A DNA stretch of 64,000 nucleotides from Mycobacteroides abscessus ATCC 19977. Its GTDB lineage: Bacteria > Actinomycetota > Actinomycetes > Mycobacteriales > Mycobacteriaceae. This document shows, piece by piece, positions 1 to 8,441 of the stretch. Made by a program: the position numbers and the translations under genes. Location of the stretch: contig NC_010397.1 of the NCBI RefSeq assembly GCF_000069185.1, forward strand, positions 3,596,001 through 3,660,000. Direction: 5' to 3'. Numbering within the stretch: the stretch's first letter is position 1; the number at the start of each line of letters is the position of its first letter. The notes under the pieces are model-generated. The model did not search any database and was not told the origin of the DNA. It was given only the letters and a program-made list of their open reading frames with translations.

Positions 1-76
1 CCGGCCACAGTTCACCGTCGGCCACCAGGCCGCGCAGCATCGACAGCGTCACCGGGATGTAGACCTGCATGGGCAT
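1..76 (-). CDS. DUF6912-type protein, N-terminal fragment
   Basis: The minus strand opens with ATG at 76-74, giving MPMQVYIPVTLSMLRGLVAD and running off the window edge. The N-terminus resembles the small DUF6912 proteins (Rv3231c-like) that lie beside WS/DGAT genes in mycobacteria. Its ATG overlaps the TAA of the acyltransferase gene (TAATG), so the two are probably translationally coupled. Only about 25 residues are visible, so the family call rests on this short stretch and on synteny. Function unknown. Confidence 0.6.
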   Translation of the reverse strand, partial: MPMQVYIPVTLSMLRGLVADGELWP

Positions 77-1485
77 TACTGCGCAGCCTCCAATAATTCG
101 TCGAGCGCCTCGGTGATCAGCAGCGGAAGCATGTCGGCATCGGGCATCGCCTCACGGTCGGCGTTGATTCCGTAGTAGACGGTGCCGTTGTACGAGGTCA
201 GCCCGATCGACAGCACCTGGTTACGCAACAGCGGAGGCACCGGGTAGATCTCCGCCAGACGCGCGCCACCCAGATACATCGGGGCCTGCGGCCCCGGCAC
301 GTTCGTGACCAAGAGGTTGAACAAGCGGTTCGGCAGTGTGCTCGCCACACGGGCAGCCAACGCATGCAGGGTCGGCGGCACAAACCCGGAGAGCGCCGCC
401 ATGTTCGGGACATCCACCAAACTGAATGCCGCAGAATGCGATTCGGTAGCGTGGGCGATCTGCGATAGCCGCACCACGGTGTTGCCCTCACCCACGGGAA
501 GGTCGACGAGGAATGGCGAAACCTCGGTGGTCGCGGCACCCTCGCCGCCCACATCCAGGTCGCCGTCCCGGTACACCGACATGGGCACCATGGCCCGAAT
601 GGTCGAGGCGGTGGTCACCGGCTCTCCCCTGCTCATCAACCAATTCCGCAGTGCTCCAGCGATTGTCGCCAGCACCACATCGTTGACGTCGCAGTCGTAC
701 TTGGCGCGCACCCGGCGATAATCGGCCAGCTTGGTGCTCACCACGCCGAACCGCCGACTACGTGACACACGTTGATTGAGCGGTCCTCGGGGCGCGGCAC
801 CGCGAGCCGCGGTGCGCACCACCTTGACCATGCGCTCCCCCAACTCTCCGATCTCACCGGTCAGCGACGCAACATCGGCCACCGTGTTGCGCACTGCCTC
901 CAAACGGGCGCCGGGTCGCGCCAGCCATTCGGAGACCGCCCCAGCCACCAGCTCGCTGGTGCTCGGTTCATGTTCCGGCACCCAGATGTCCTCCCCGAAA
1001 TCTGGTGTGCGCGCCGTTCTGTCGAAGATGACCTGGCCCAGGCTAAGCGCGGAATTCCCATCCACCAGCGCCTGATGCGTCTTGGTGTAGATGGCCAGCC
1101 GGTTCTTGGACAACCCCTCCACCAGATACATCTCCCACAATGGTCGCGACCGATCCAGTGGACGAGATGTCAAGCGGGCCACAAGGTCTTGCAGTTGCCC
1201 GTCGCTACCCGGGGACGGCAGGGCCGAGCGCCGAATGTGATAGGTGATATCGAAGTCGACATCATCTAGCCAGACCGGGCGCGCCAACCCGAACCCGATC
1301 TCCTTGACCTTCTGCCGATAGCGGGGCACCTGGGGAAGGCGGCTTTCCACCAGCGCCAGCAGCTCCTCATACGTGAAGCCCCCACGAGGCCTACGGATGA
1401 TCGCTAGCGAGCCGACATGCATCGGCGTGGCGCTGTCCTCGCTGGAGTAAAAGGATGCGTCGAGCGCGGACAACCTGCTGACCAC
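76..1485 (-). CDS. WS/DGAT-family O-acyltransferase (Tgs3-like)
   Basis: Wax ester synthase/diacylglycerol acyltransferase family; members transfer acyl groups from acyl-CoA to diacylglycerol or fatty alcohols for storage lipid. The start is taken at GTG 1485, giving MVSRLSALDASFYSSEDS, the usual family N-terminus; a TTG at 1506 is an upstream alternative. The WPLWEMY-type region (RSRPLWEMYLVEGL) and a C-terminal NVPGP motif (LVTNVPGPQAPMYL) are present. The active-site motif HHxxxDG reads HQALVDG (codons near 1057-1077): the second, catalytic His is Gln. The enzyme may therefore be inactive as a classical DGAT or use a variant mechanism. Position next to DUF6912 and the Rv3235-family gene matches M. 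tuberculosis Rv3234c (tgs3). Confidence 0.88.
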   Translation of the reverse strand: MVSRLSALDASFYSSEDSATPMHVGSLAIIRRPRGGFTYEELLALVESRLPQVPRYRQKVKEIGFGLARPVWLDDVDFDITYHIRRSALPSPGSDGQLQDLVARLTSRPLDRSRPLWEMYLVEGLSKNRLAIYTKTHQALVDGNSALSLGQVIFDRTARTPDFGEDIWVPEHEPSTSELVAGAVSEWLARPGARLEAVRNTVADVASLTGEIGELGERMVKVVRTAARGAAPRGPLNQRVSRSRRFGVVSTKLADYRRVRAKYDCDVNDVVLATIAGALRNWLMSRGEPVTTASTIRAMVPMSVYRDGDLDVGGEGAATTEVSPFLVDLPVGEGNTVVRLSQIAHATESHSAAFSLVDVPNMAALSGFVPPTLHALAARVASTLPNRLFNLLVTNVPGPQAPMYLGGARLAEIYPVPPLLRNQVLSIGLTSYNGTVYYGINADREAMPDADMLPLLITEALDELLEAAQ

Positions 1486-1646
1486 TATCCGCGCCGCCTT
1501 CCCCAAAGAATCTCGCCACTCGCACCCAGCGGCGCCGCTGCGCCAACATTACCTGGCGCCCAAGACGCAGGCTGTGCAATCATGATCGGCAAGGTCTGCA
1601 TCTCTCCAGCAGAGCACATGAGGGGGCTCATTCACTGGAGGGGAAC

Positions 1647-2117
1647 ATGTCTCATCGCTATATCAGCCGGGTCGCCGACTATGAACCCGCGCCCGTGCTG
1701 GCCAGCCTGCCTGCGGCCTGCCAGGCGCCGCGGCCCGCGAGATTGCACCAGTCCCGGACCCGGCCGACGGGTATCGAACGTCAGACGCATCTGCGCGAAC
1801 AGTCTCCACCGCCTCAGGCAGTCGCGTTCGCCGACGCCGCAATGCGCCGCGTCCTGGAAGTCATGGACCGGCGCCGGCCGATAGCGCAGCTGCGCCCATT
1901 GCTCGGCGACGGCCCGCTCAGCGCGGTGCTGGCGCGGTCATCGCGTGTTCCGGCCACCACCGCGGCTCGGCTCAGCAAGATCCGGGTGCGCCGGTGCGCG
2001 GACGACTCCGCGGAAATCTTCGGAACCTTCGAGCGCGGCGGCCGCGTCAGGGCATTCGCCGGAAGAATCCGGGCCGTTCGGGGCAACTGGCTGGTGGTTG
2101 CGTTACAGCTCGGCTGA
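1647..2117 (+). CDS. Rv3235-family protein (DUF6459)
   Basis: A 156-residue protein with a basic, proline-rich, low-complexity N-terminus. The conserved C-terminal half contains FADAAMRRVLEVMDRRRP, then a leucine-rich QLRPLL segment, then FERGGRVRAFAGRI and NWLVVALQL. This is the pattern of the actinobacterial Rv3235/DUF6459 family. In many actinobacteria the family is encoded just upstream of or near secA, and in M. tuberculosis Rv3235 sits beside Rv3234c as here. A GGAGGGGAAC stretch ahead of the ATG is a good ribosome binding site. No enzymatic motif is visible and the molecular role is unknown. It marks the left edge of the conserved block, and the accessory region begins right after it. 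Confidence 0.85.
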   Translation: MSHRYISRVADYEPAPVLASLPAACQAPRPARLHQSRTRPTGIERQTHLREQSPPPQAVAFADAAMRRVLEVMDRRRPIAQLRPLLGDGPLSAVLARSSRVPATTAARLSKIRVRRCADDSAEIFGTFERGGRVRAFAGRIRAVRGNWLVVALQLG

Positions 2118-2211
2118 CGCCCGCACTCCACCAAGGCGCCTACGCCGCTCCCCGTCAGGAGTTGACGGATGCCACGTCGCTGCGCTTGACATCTATAACC
2201 ACCCCACTTAG

Positions 2212-2229
2212 CGTTCGCCGTAGCGAACG
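2212..2229. promoter_or_regulatory. Inverted repeat, candidate operator of the 2.3-8.4 kb operon
   Basis: Perfect 7-bp arms CGTTCGC and GCGAACG are separated by CGTA, 64 bp before the aldolase-type gene. A TTGACA at 2186-2191 with a TTAGCG-like -10 near 2208 would place the repeat across -10/+1, a repressor-like position. A related 18-mer lies at 31580-31597 upstream of the FAAL gene (14 of 18 identical). The binding protein is unknown; the EspR-like XRE protein at the end of the operon is one candidate. Confidence 0.5.
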
Positions 2230-2293
2230 GTCGTATTCATTGCCGTCAAAGTTGACGGGCAGTATCCCCAACACGTCAGTGCCGAGGAATGCC

Positions 2294-3553
2294 ATGCTCA
2301 CTTTTCCCCAAGGACATACCCCCCGTTATCGCGACTTCACCATCGACGCAATCTCTGACGAGACGATGCGCGAGGGTGGTGAACGCGCCCCCTTCGGCGC
2401 TACGGACGATCAGAAGATCCAGCTGATTCGGGCCATTACCGACGCGGGTATCACCGACATCGACGTGGGCTCAGGGATCACCGAGGCATCATTTGTCCGC
2501 GCCTTGTTGGACGCCCAGCAGCTCGAAAGCACCATCGCCCCCGACGCGACGTTCTCCTTCAATCTCACCCTCAAGACCTGGGAACCCCTGTGCGAACAGC
2601 TCGAACGAGAGCTGCCCAGCAGTTACCTGTCCGATATCTATGTGAGCATCGGAATGATCGAAATCGATTCAGAAAACCGGCTTTTTGAGCGCGTGGCCGA
2701 GAGACTGCGGTCAATTGGGGTCGGAAAGCTGCGGTCGAGTCTCCTCAATGCGTTCAGCATCACGGTCGACGAGCAGAAGTACGAGCACCTCAACACACAA
2801 ATCGAGCGATGCCGCCAACAGGGCATCTCGCTTATCCGCATCAACGACTCGGTCGGCACCCTGGTGCCCGATTCCACAGCAGTGCTGGCCGCCAATCTTG
2901 TCCGGGATAACCCGGATATCACCTTCTATCTGCACGGACACAACGACCGGGGACTAGGCACCGCGAATTCTTTGACGTCGGTGTTCCACGGTTTCCAGAT
3001 GATTGAGGGCGGCGTCGCCGGGGTCGGCAATCGTTCCGGACTGGCCGAAATCGAGTGTATTGCAGCAATATTCGCAGAAAACAACATTCGCGTCGCGGCA
3101 GGCACGCCGGATCTTGACGGGCTGTGCCGCGCGGCACGGTTGTCCGAGGATGTTTTCCTCACCGCCCCCGATCCCTTCAGAGCGGTGAGCGGCTTTCTAA
3201 CGGAGAACGAGAATGCCGGGATCGTGAATGTTCCTGATTACCTTGGCGTTTCCCGTTCGGTCAAATACTTCCTGAACAGGATCGGCCTCTTTCCGACGTA
3301 TGTCCGCCAGATACTGTCAGAAAGCGAATTTGATTCCAGCACCGTCGATGACGACTCGTTCATCGACCAGGTATATGAACGACTGGCCGCACATATGGAT
3401 GCGTTGCACCTGCGTAAACGAACCGAATTCGCCCACCTGTCACGGGCCATCCAAGATTTCTACACCGAGATGGTCCGTCTCGATGACGTCCGAGACTGCG
3501 CATTGGAGGTGTTGCGAGATCGTGGGAGCGCGCACGCGAAGGTCGCGTCGTGA
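2294..3553 (+). CDS. HMGL-like/isopropylmalate-synthase-type DRE-TIM protein
   Basis: A 419-residue TIM-barrel protein of the HMG-CoA lyase / isopropylmalate / homocitrate synthase superfamily. The metal and acyl-acceptor motif DETMREGG (residues 22-29) corresponds to DxTLRDGE. The HxHN motif reads LHGHNDRGLGTANS, and GVGNRSGLAEIE matches the GxGERxGN loop. Members make or break a C-C bond between an acyl-CoA and a 2-oxo acid, so a Claisen/aldol-type step is expected; the substrate cannot be told from sequence. The ATG at 2294 is chosen because a GAGGAA ribosome site precedes it and family similarity begins there. The open frame extends upstream without family resemblance. The stop overlaps the GTG of the next gene (GTGA). 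Confidence 0.85.
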   Translation: MLTFPQGHTPRYRDFTIDAISDETMREGGERAPFGATDDQKIQLIRAITDAGITDIDVGSGITEASFVRALLDAQQLESTIAPDATFSFNLTLKTWEPLCEQLERELPSSYLSDIYVSIGMIEIDSENRLFERVAERLRSIGVGKLRSSLLNAFSITVDEQKYEHLNTQIERCRQQGISLIRINDSVGTLVPDSTAVLAANLVRDNPDITFYLHGHNDRGLGTANSLTSVFHGFQMIEGGVAGVGNRSGLAEIECIAAIFAENNIRVAAGTPDLDGLCRAARLSEDVFLTAPDPFRAVSGFLTENENAGIVNVPDYLGVSRSVKYFLNRIGLFPTYVRQILSESEFDSSTVDDDSFIDQVYERLAAHMDALHLRKRTEFAHLSRAIQDFYTEMVRLDDVRDCALEVLRDRGSAHAKVAS

Positions 3554-4500
3554 GAGTGCTGGTATTCGGCGCGGGGGGCGTCGGTCTGTATTTCTCGGCC
3601 GTTCTCGCGCAAGCCGGTCACCACGTGACCATTGTTGGCCGGCCGGCCACCGTGACTGCCGCCGGCCAGTCCGACTTACAGCTGACCACCAGTAGCGGGG
3701 TCTTGGCGGTGAGCGGCATTCACGTAGTCGCGGATATCGCTGAGGCTCGCATAGATCCGACCGCCGACTTGATAATCGTCGCGGTCAAGGCGTGGCAGGT
3801 CAGTGCGGCAGCGACCGCCATCGCACCATTGGTGGGAGCACACACAATCGTATTGCCGCTACAGAACGGCATCGAGGCAGCCGACGATCTCGCCAATGTT
3901 ATAGGGCCGCAACATGTATTGGGCTGTTCCTGTGTGGTCATCGCGAAACGGACCAAACCGTGGGCGGTGACTTGCCTCGGTGCGCACGCGCACCTGGAAA
4001 TCGGCCCGATATCGGACTCCTTTGCGGGAGAACTCACTTCCCTCGTTGCTGCACTGCACCAGGCGCACATATCTGTCACACTGTCCAGTGACATCCGCGC
4101 CACTCTCTGGCGCAAGTTCATGCTTATCTCGTCCTACGGCGGCGTCGGCGTGCTGTGCCGGCAGCCTGTCGGAGTAACCTCCACAACCCCTGAGACTGCG
4201 GCCTTGATTCGTGACGCCATGTTCGAAGTCCTCGCGGTCGGGCAGGCGCACGGCGTGGCCCTGTCACATCAAGATGTCGATTCAATGATGGCTGTTTTCC
4301 ATGCATTTGATCCACTCACCACGTCGTCAATGCACCGAGACCTGTTGGAGGGCCGTCCGTCGGAACTGGAGCATCAAAGTGGTGCTGTCCTGAGATATGG
4401 TCGTGCCGTCGGAGTGACGACGCCCATCCATTGGTGTATCTACGCCTCCCAGTTGCCGGCAGAAATCGCTGCGCGCAAACCCACGGAACACGCACCGTGA
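3550..4500 (+). CDS. Ketopantoate reductase-like (ApbA/PanE) oxidoreductase
   Basis: A 316-residue NADPH-dependent reductase of the 2-dehydropantoate 2-reductase family. The N-terminal Rossmann motif is VRVLVFGAGGVGLY. PLQNGIEAADDL and LWRKFMLISSYGG match the NG and catalytic-Lys regions of PanE. Such enzymes reduce a 2-oxo acid to the 2-hydroxy acid. It starts with GTG overlapping the preceding stop and ends in a GTGA overlap with the exporter gene, so it is tightly coupled to a synthase that could make a 2-oxo or 2-hydroxy acid product. It is probably not the housekeeping panE given its setting in an accessory operon. Confidence 0.87.
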   Translation: MRVLVFGAGGVGLYFSAVLAQAGHHVTIVGRPATVTAAGQSDLQLTTSSGVLAVSGIHVVADIAEARIDPTADLIIVAVKAWQVSAAATAIAPLVGAHTIVLPLQNGIEAADDLANVIGPQHVLGCSCVVIAKRTKPWAVTCLGAHAHLEIGPISDSFAGELTSLVAALHQAHISVTLSSDIRATLWRKFMLISSYGGVGVLCRQPVGVTSTTPETAALIRDAMFEVLAVGQAHGVALSHQDVDSMMAVFHAFDPLTTSSMHRDLLEGRPSELEHQSGAVLRYGRAVGVTTPIHWCIYASQLPAEIAARKPTEHAP

Positions 4501-5900
4501 CAGAACAGCTTCGCGCGCAACCCTTGTCGATGATGGGCGTGGTGGGAGCCAGCATCGGAAATTTCCTCGTCGCCTTCGACGCATCTGCGATCAATGTCGC
4601 GCTGCCGACCGCGACCGAGGAACTTCACGCGACAGTCGACGTTGGCCAATGGTTTCTCGACGGCTACACCATTCCGCTCTGCGTGTTTCTGCTCGTTTCC
4701 GGCGCGATCGGGGATCGCTATGGCGCCGTCAAGGTGTATCGCTGGTCAATGCTCGCATTCCTGGCCGCTTCGGTGGCTTGCGCGGCCGCCGACACCGCAG
4801 GGACCCTGATCGTCGCGCGCATCGCGCAGGGGGTAGGCGCAAGCTTCGTGGTACCGATGACGCTTGCGATCCTGACCAAGGGGATACCCGATCCCCGCCG
4901 GCGCTCGACAATGATCGGAGCGTGGGGCGTCGTCGGGGGTATCGGAATCGCCTCCGCACCCTTGCTGAGCGGACTGATTACCGAATACGCCGGCTGGCGT
5001 TGGCTCTTCCTGATCAACGTTCCCATTTGTGCGTTCGCGCTGCGGGCGACGCGGACCATCGCCAACATTCCCGCAGACCAACCCCGCCGATTCAATCCGA
5101 TTTCCCAACTCTTGTTGTGCGTATTTCTTACCTGTATTGCGAGTGTGCTCATCGAGGGCAGACGCCTTGGCTGGTCGAGTGTGTCAACTCTCGCCATGGC
5201 CGGCATCGCGGTGCTGTCCATGGCTGCCCTCTGGCAGGTCGAACGGCGGTCCGCCGAGCCGACGATCCCGCCGGCGCTGGCCCGCAATCGCTCATATCTG
5301 CTGATCGTCTGCGCAGGCAGCTTCTACCAGTTCGCCTCCTATGGCTCACTGCTGGTGCTCGCGCTCTTTCTGCAGGTACGCCATGGTCTCCGCGCCGATC
5401 ACGCCGGATATATCATGTCCATCTGCTGCGTCGCTTGGCTCCTCGGCAATGTGCTTGCCGTGAAGGTGACGCCGGACAACCGTCGACAGGCGATCTTGGC
5501 GATGGCCGCGGTGGGTTGCGTCGGCGCCGTCGGCACGGCAGCACTGTCCCTCACCGAGAAGATCGTTCCCGCCATGGTGCCGACATCGTTGATCGGCGTG
5601 GCATCCGGCGTGCTCGCCTCATCGCTGAGCGCTGCCGCGATGCATGTCAGTCCGCATACCGTCTCCGGGGTGGGGTCCGCGGTACTCAACACCAGCCGGC
5701 AGAGCGGGATGGTTATCGCGATCGCGCTGCTGGGCGGTTTGTCGTTCGATCATCAACTGCTGGTGCCCATGCTCCTCGTTGCATCGGCGTTCGCCATGGT
5801 GCTCGTGACGACCGCCCTCGCCTTTCGCCCAAACCTGTTCAAACAGAGTTCGGCCCAACGCCTTCAATCTTCAGCCTGCCAATTCCCGTCGCGTGGATAG
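4497..5900 (+). CDS. MFS transporter, DHA2 (EmrB/QacA) type
   Basis: A roughly 467-residue membrane protein starting at GTG 4497, which overlaps the previous stop. The N-terminal helix contains FLVAFDASAINVALPTATEE, the D1-type motif of DHA2 drug:H+ antiporters. GDRYGAVKVYRW is the cytoplasmic loop 2-3 motif (GDRxGrr), and further hydrophobic segments fit a 14-helix carrier. DHA2 proteins export drugs, dyes or the host's own secondary metabolites. Co-transcription with a synthase, a reductase and a hydrolase suggests it exports their product. A longer upstream ATG frame would overlap the reductase by about 70 bp and is less likely. Confidence 0.88.
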   Translation: MTEQLRAQPLSMMGVVGASIGNFLVAFDASAINVALPTATEELHATVDVGQWFLDGYTIPLCVFLLVSGAIGDRYGAVKVYRWSMLAFLAASVACAAADTAGTLIVARIAQGVGASFVVPMTLAILTKGIPDPRRRSTMIGAWGVVGGIGIASAPLLSGLITEYAGWRWLFLINVPICAFALRATRTIANIPADQPRRFNPISQLLLCVFLTCIASVLIEGRRLGWSSVSTLAMAGIAVLSMAALWQVERRSAEPTIPPALARNRSYLLIVCAGSFYQFASYGSLLVLALFLQVRHGLRADHAGYIMSICCVAWLLGNVLAVKVTPDNRRQAILAMAAVGCVGAVGTAALSLTEKIVPAMVPTSLIGVASGVLASSLSAAAMHVSPHTVSGVGSAVLNTSRQSGMVIAIALLGGLSFDHQLLVPMLLVASAFAMVLVTTALAFRPNLFKQSSAQRLQSSACQFPSRG

Positions 5901-5909
5901 CATTTGGAT

Positions 5910-6815
5910 ATGGGTAACACTCTGACCGTTCAGACGGCGCTCCTGGACGTAGAAGTACGGCGACACGGCAACCCGGAGAACACGGACAAGCTGCCGGTTG
6001 TGCTTCTGCATGGCTGGCCGGACTCCGTCGCGACGTGGACGCACGTGATCCCGGCGCTGGCGTCAGCCGGACACCAGGTGTATGCGCCATCTGTGCGGGG
6101 CACCGGCCAAACGAAGTTCCGTTACGCCGACACACCCCGAACCGGCAGGCTCGGCGATCTGCTGCGCGACCTGTTCGCGGTGTGCGACCAGTTGAAGTTG
6201 GAACGGTTCCATCTGGTCGGCCACGACTGGGGCGCACGTACGGCCTTCGCTTGTGGAATCGTCGCACCTCACCGAATCGCGAGCCTGTCTGCGATCTCGG
6301 CGGGCTGGCACCCCGCCGGCCATGGCCCCGCCCTCTCCTCCCTCCAGGCACAGAGGTTCTGGTATCAGTGGCTGCTCAACACCCCGGCCGGAGCGGATCT
6401 GTTGCGGCGGGAGCGGCGGGAACTCGTTGAGCTGATCTGGCGCGACTGGTCGCCGAATTGGAAATTCTCCGACCAAGAGTTCGATGACACGTTCACCTCG
6501 CTACAAAGTAGCGACTGGCTTGAAGTGACACTAAGCTACTACCGGGCACGCTGGGGGTGGGGTCCGGTCATCGACGACCCGTTCGAAAAGCAGATCGCAC
6601 AGGCGACAGCGATTTCGGTCCCATCCCTCGTCCTGCACGGCGATTCAGATAACTGTGTATTACCGATTGCTAGCGAAGGGATGAACCAGCACTTCCCACA
6701 CGGGTTCAGCAGACTAACCACCCCGGGTGTCGGCCATTTCCCACAGCGTGAAGATCCACTATGGGTAAGCGGGGCCTTACTTCAGTGGTTTAAAGAATGG
6801 GGAAACGCTAGGTGA
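5910..6815 (+). CDS. Alpha/beta hydrolase, epoxide hydrolase-like
   Basis: About 301 residues of alpha/beta-hydrolase fold. VVLLHGWPDS is the oxyanion-hole HGxP motif. The nucleophile elbow is VGHDWGAR (Asp nucleophile, as in epoxide hydrolases and haloalkane dehalogenases). The catalytic His lies in GVGHFPQREDP near the C-terminus. The ATG at 5910 is preferred over an in-frame TTG at 5904. It follows the exporter gene by a few bases and ends with a GTGA overlap with the M78 protease gene. It could open an epoxide or act on an ester in the product of this operon; the substrate is unknown. Confidence 0.87.
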   Translation: MGNTLTVQTALLDVEVRRHGNPENTDKLPVVLLHGWPDSVATWTHVIPALASAGHQVYAPSVRGTGQTKFRYADTPRTGRLGDLLRDLFAVCDQLKLERFHLVGHDWGARTAFACGIVAPHRIASLSAISAGWHPAGHGPALSSLQAQRFWYQWLLNTPAGADLLRRERRELVELIWRDWSPNWKFSDQEFDDTFTSLQSSDWLEVTLSYYRARWGWGPVIDDPFEKQIAQATAISVPSLVLHGDSDNCVLPIASEGMNQHFPHGFSRLTTPGVGHFPQREDPLWVSGALLQWFKEWGNAR

Positions 6816-7336
6816 AATCAATTCAACATCGGGATGTCACAGAGATATGCGACGATCTCTGCCTCGCCACTATTTCCTCGGGTTCCTCGGGCGAATCCAT
6901 TACGTTGGCCGACATCTTTACCACCGTGGGAGCCCGTCGTGGTCGTCCCATCGAATCGCGTGCGACCGACTTCGCGGGGACAGAGGTCTTCGGCCTGTGG
7001 CTGGCTCTGCCCCACGCCGATCTCGTGCTCTACGAACAGTCGACCTCGGTAGCGCACCAAGCCCACATCGTCCTGCATGAACTCGGACATATCGTGCTCG
7101 AGCACCGGCTGTCGCCGCCTACCTCTGGCGCGCGCTCCTTCGAGGGCGAACAGTGCCGGCTCATGCTCAGACAAGAACTACTCGAACCGCTTGAGATCCA
7201 GGCCGAGACGTTCGCACATGTTCTGGCACAACGCATGAGGATGCAATCGCCTCGCCCATCGGCAGGGCGGTCGCACCCCGCCGCCCGAAGAATCTCCGAC
7301 ACCCTAACCGGGGGGCGCCTCTTTGACCGCCTCTGA
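6812..7336 (+). CDS. ImmA/IrrE (M78) family metallopeptidase
   Basis: A 174-residue protein with the zincin motif VLHELGHIVLEH (His89, Glu90, His93), typical of the ImmA/IrrE family. In mobile elements and stress operons these proteases cleave XRE-type repressors. It starts with GTG overlapping the hydrolase stop and overlaps the next gene by 14 nt. A DNA-binding XRE protein is encoded a little downstream on the other strand, so cleavage or inactivation of that regulator is a reasonable inference. Trios of XRE protein, M78 protease and MAB_1171c-type membrane protein recur in mycobacteria and streptomycetes, but I know of no assigned function. Confidence 0.88.
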   Translation: MKSIQHRDVTEICDDLCLATISSGSSGESITLADIFTTVGARRGRPIESRATDFAGTEVFGLWLALPHADLVLYEQSTSVAHQAHIVLHELGHIVLEHRLSPPTSGARSFEGEQCRLMLRQELLEPLEIQAETFAHVLAQRMRMQSPRPSAGRSHPAARRISDTLTGGRLFDRL

Positions 7337-8441
7337 CGATTGGCATTTCATCGGATATCAGACGGCGGCGTTGATGTTCCTGGCCGGCGGAATCTGGGTG
7401 CTCGCCCTCGTCTTGCGCCAGCGACGCAAACCCGGAACCTCTATCATCCTGAGTAGTTCGCTGATACTCGGATTTCTCTTCTATCAGGCCACTGCCCTTA
7501 TCTTCATCTCGCGGGCTGCCGAGTTGGTGGCGATCGACCATGTATTCGCACTCATAACGCACCTACTTGGCGTCTTGTGGAGCTTTTCCACGATTCTTCT
7601 CGCACTCAGTTGGCTGAATCCCGAGTATGTCAGAAAAAATCTGTGGTGGCTGCTCGCAAGCTCGATGACAGCCTGCGCCATCTTGATCTCGACTTTTGTT
7701 CTGTTGTACCCGGGCCCACCGGGATACAACTATATCGTGAATATCGCGGACCAGCCTTTGGGAAAAATCTATTCGTCGACCTACGCTATATCCATCCTGG
7801 CGGCCAAAATTTTGGTCATAGTGATCACCGTTCCACAGATTCGGCGAGTCCAAAATCCGATGGTGCGTATCGGATTGGTATTAGTCGCAGGCGGCTCGTT
7901 CCTCATCGCATTATTCGCATCGATGCGCCTCACATTCGGCGTATTGCAGTCCTATCTCTCGCCGGCCAATCTCGAATTGTTACCGCTGACGGCACATGTA
8001 ACGGGCGCGATCATGTACGTGATGGGTATCGCGTTGGTGCAACTGATGGTCACTGCCTGGATGCTGCTCACCGGCATAGGTAACTATTGGCGGCTTCGCC
8101 CGCTCTGCCGCGCCGGTGTCGCCGAATTCCCCGCCCTAGGCATGGTCCCGACCCTGCAGCTTCGCGACTATTGGTCAGTCGAACGGACGAACACGCAGCT
8201 CCTCGCCGTGGTTGTGCTACTCCTCGACGTCAGCGTGTTGCTGGCCCGTGCCAGCAATCAACCATCGCCCCACCCACAGGCTGAGGCCACCCTGCCCACA
8301 GGCGACCTACGTGCCGCCTATCGGGACGATCTGAAGCGAATGCTGGGAGTGGCCAGTCGCTATCGGACCTTGCGCCGCGCCCAATGTCCTTCGGACGCAC
8401 TCCGCAGATCACTAGTCGATGGGCGGCAAGCCTTCCAATGA
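7323..8441 (+). CDS. MAB_1171c-type integral membrane protein
   Basis: A 372-residue protein with about seven to eight hydrophobic helices in the first 260 residues, followed by a soluble C-terminal tail of about 110 residues. TTG at 7323 is the apparent start. It lies inside the end of the protease gene, so translation is probably coupled. Arrangement and length fit the family named MAB_1171c putative transporter, commonly paired with ImmA/IrrE proteins. The last 30 bp run convergently into the XRE gene. Transport activity is not shown by any motif; a membrane sensor that passes a signal to the protease is an equally fair guess. Confidence 0.75.
   Translation: MTASDDWHFIGYQTAALMFLAGGIWVLALVLRQRRKPGTSIILSSSLILGFLFYQATALIFISRAAELVAIDHVFALITHLLGVLWSFSTILLALSWLNPEYVRKNLWWLLASSMTACAILISTFVLLYPGPPGYNYIVNIADQPLGKIYSSTYAISILAAKILVIVITVPQIRRVQNPMVRIGLVLVAGGSFLIALFASMRLTFGVLQSYLSPANLELLPLTAHVTGAIMYVMGIALVQLMVTAWMLLTGIGNYWRLRPLCRAGVAEFPALGMVPTLQLRDYWSVERTNTQLLAVVVLLLDVSVLLARASNQPSPHPQAEATLPTGDLRAAYRDDLKRMLGVASRYRTLRRAQCPSDALRRSLVDGRQAFQ

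Noticed and set aside
1994..2293. In-frame upstream extension of the DRE-TIM synthase gene
   Set aside because: The extra 100 residues overlap the Rv3235-family gene and its promoter region, and show no family resemblance. A ribosome site precedes ATG 2294.
4649..5917. Second plus-strand open frame inside the MFS gene
   Set aside because: Arg-rich composition and no hydrophobic pattern; the other frame is a clear DHA2 transporter.
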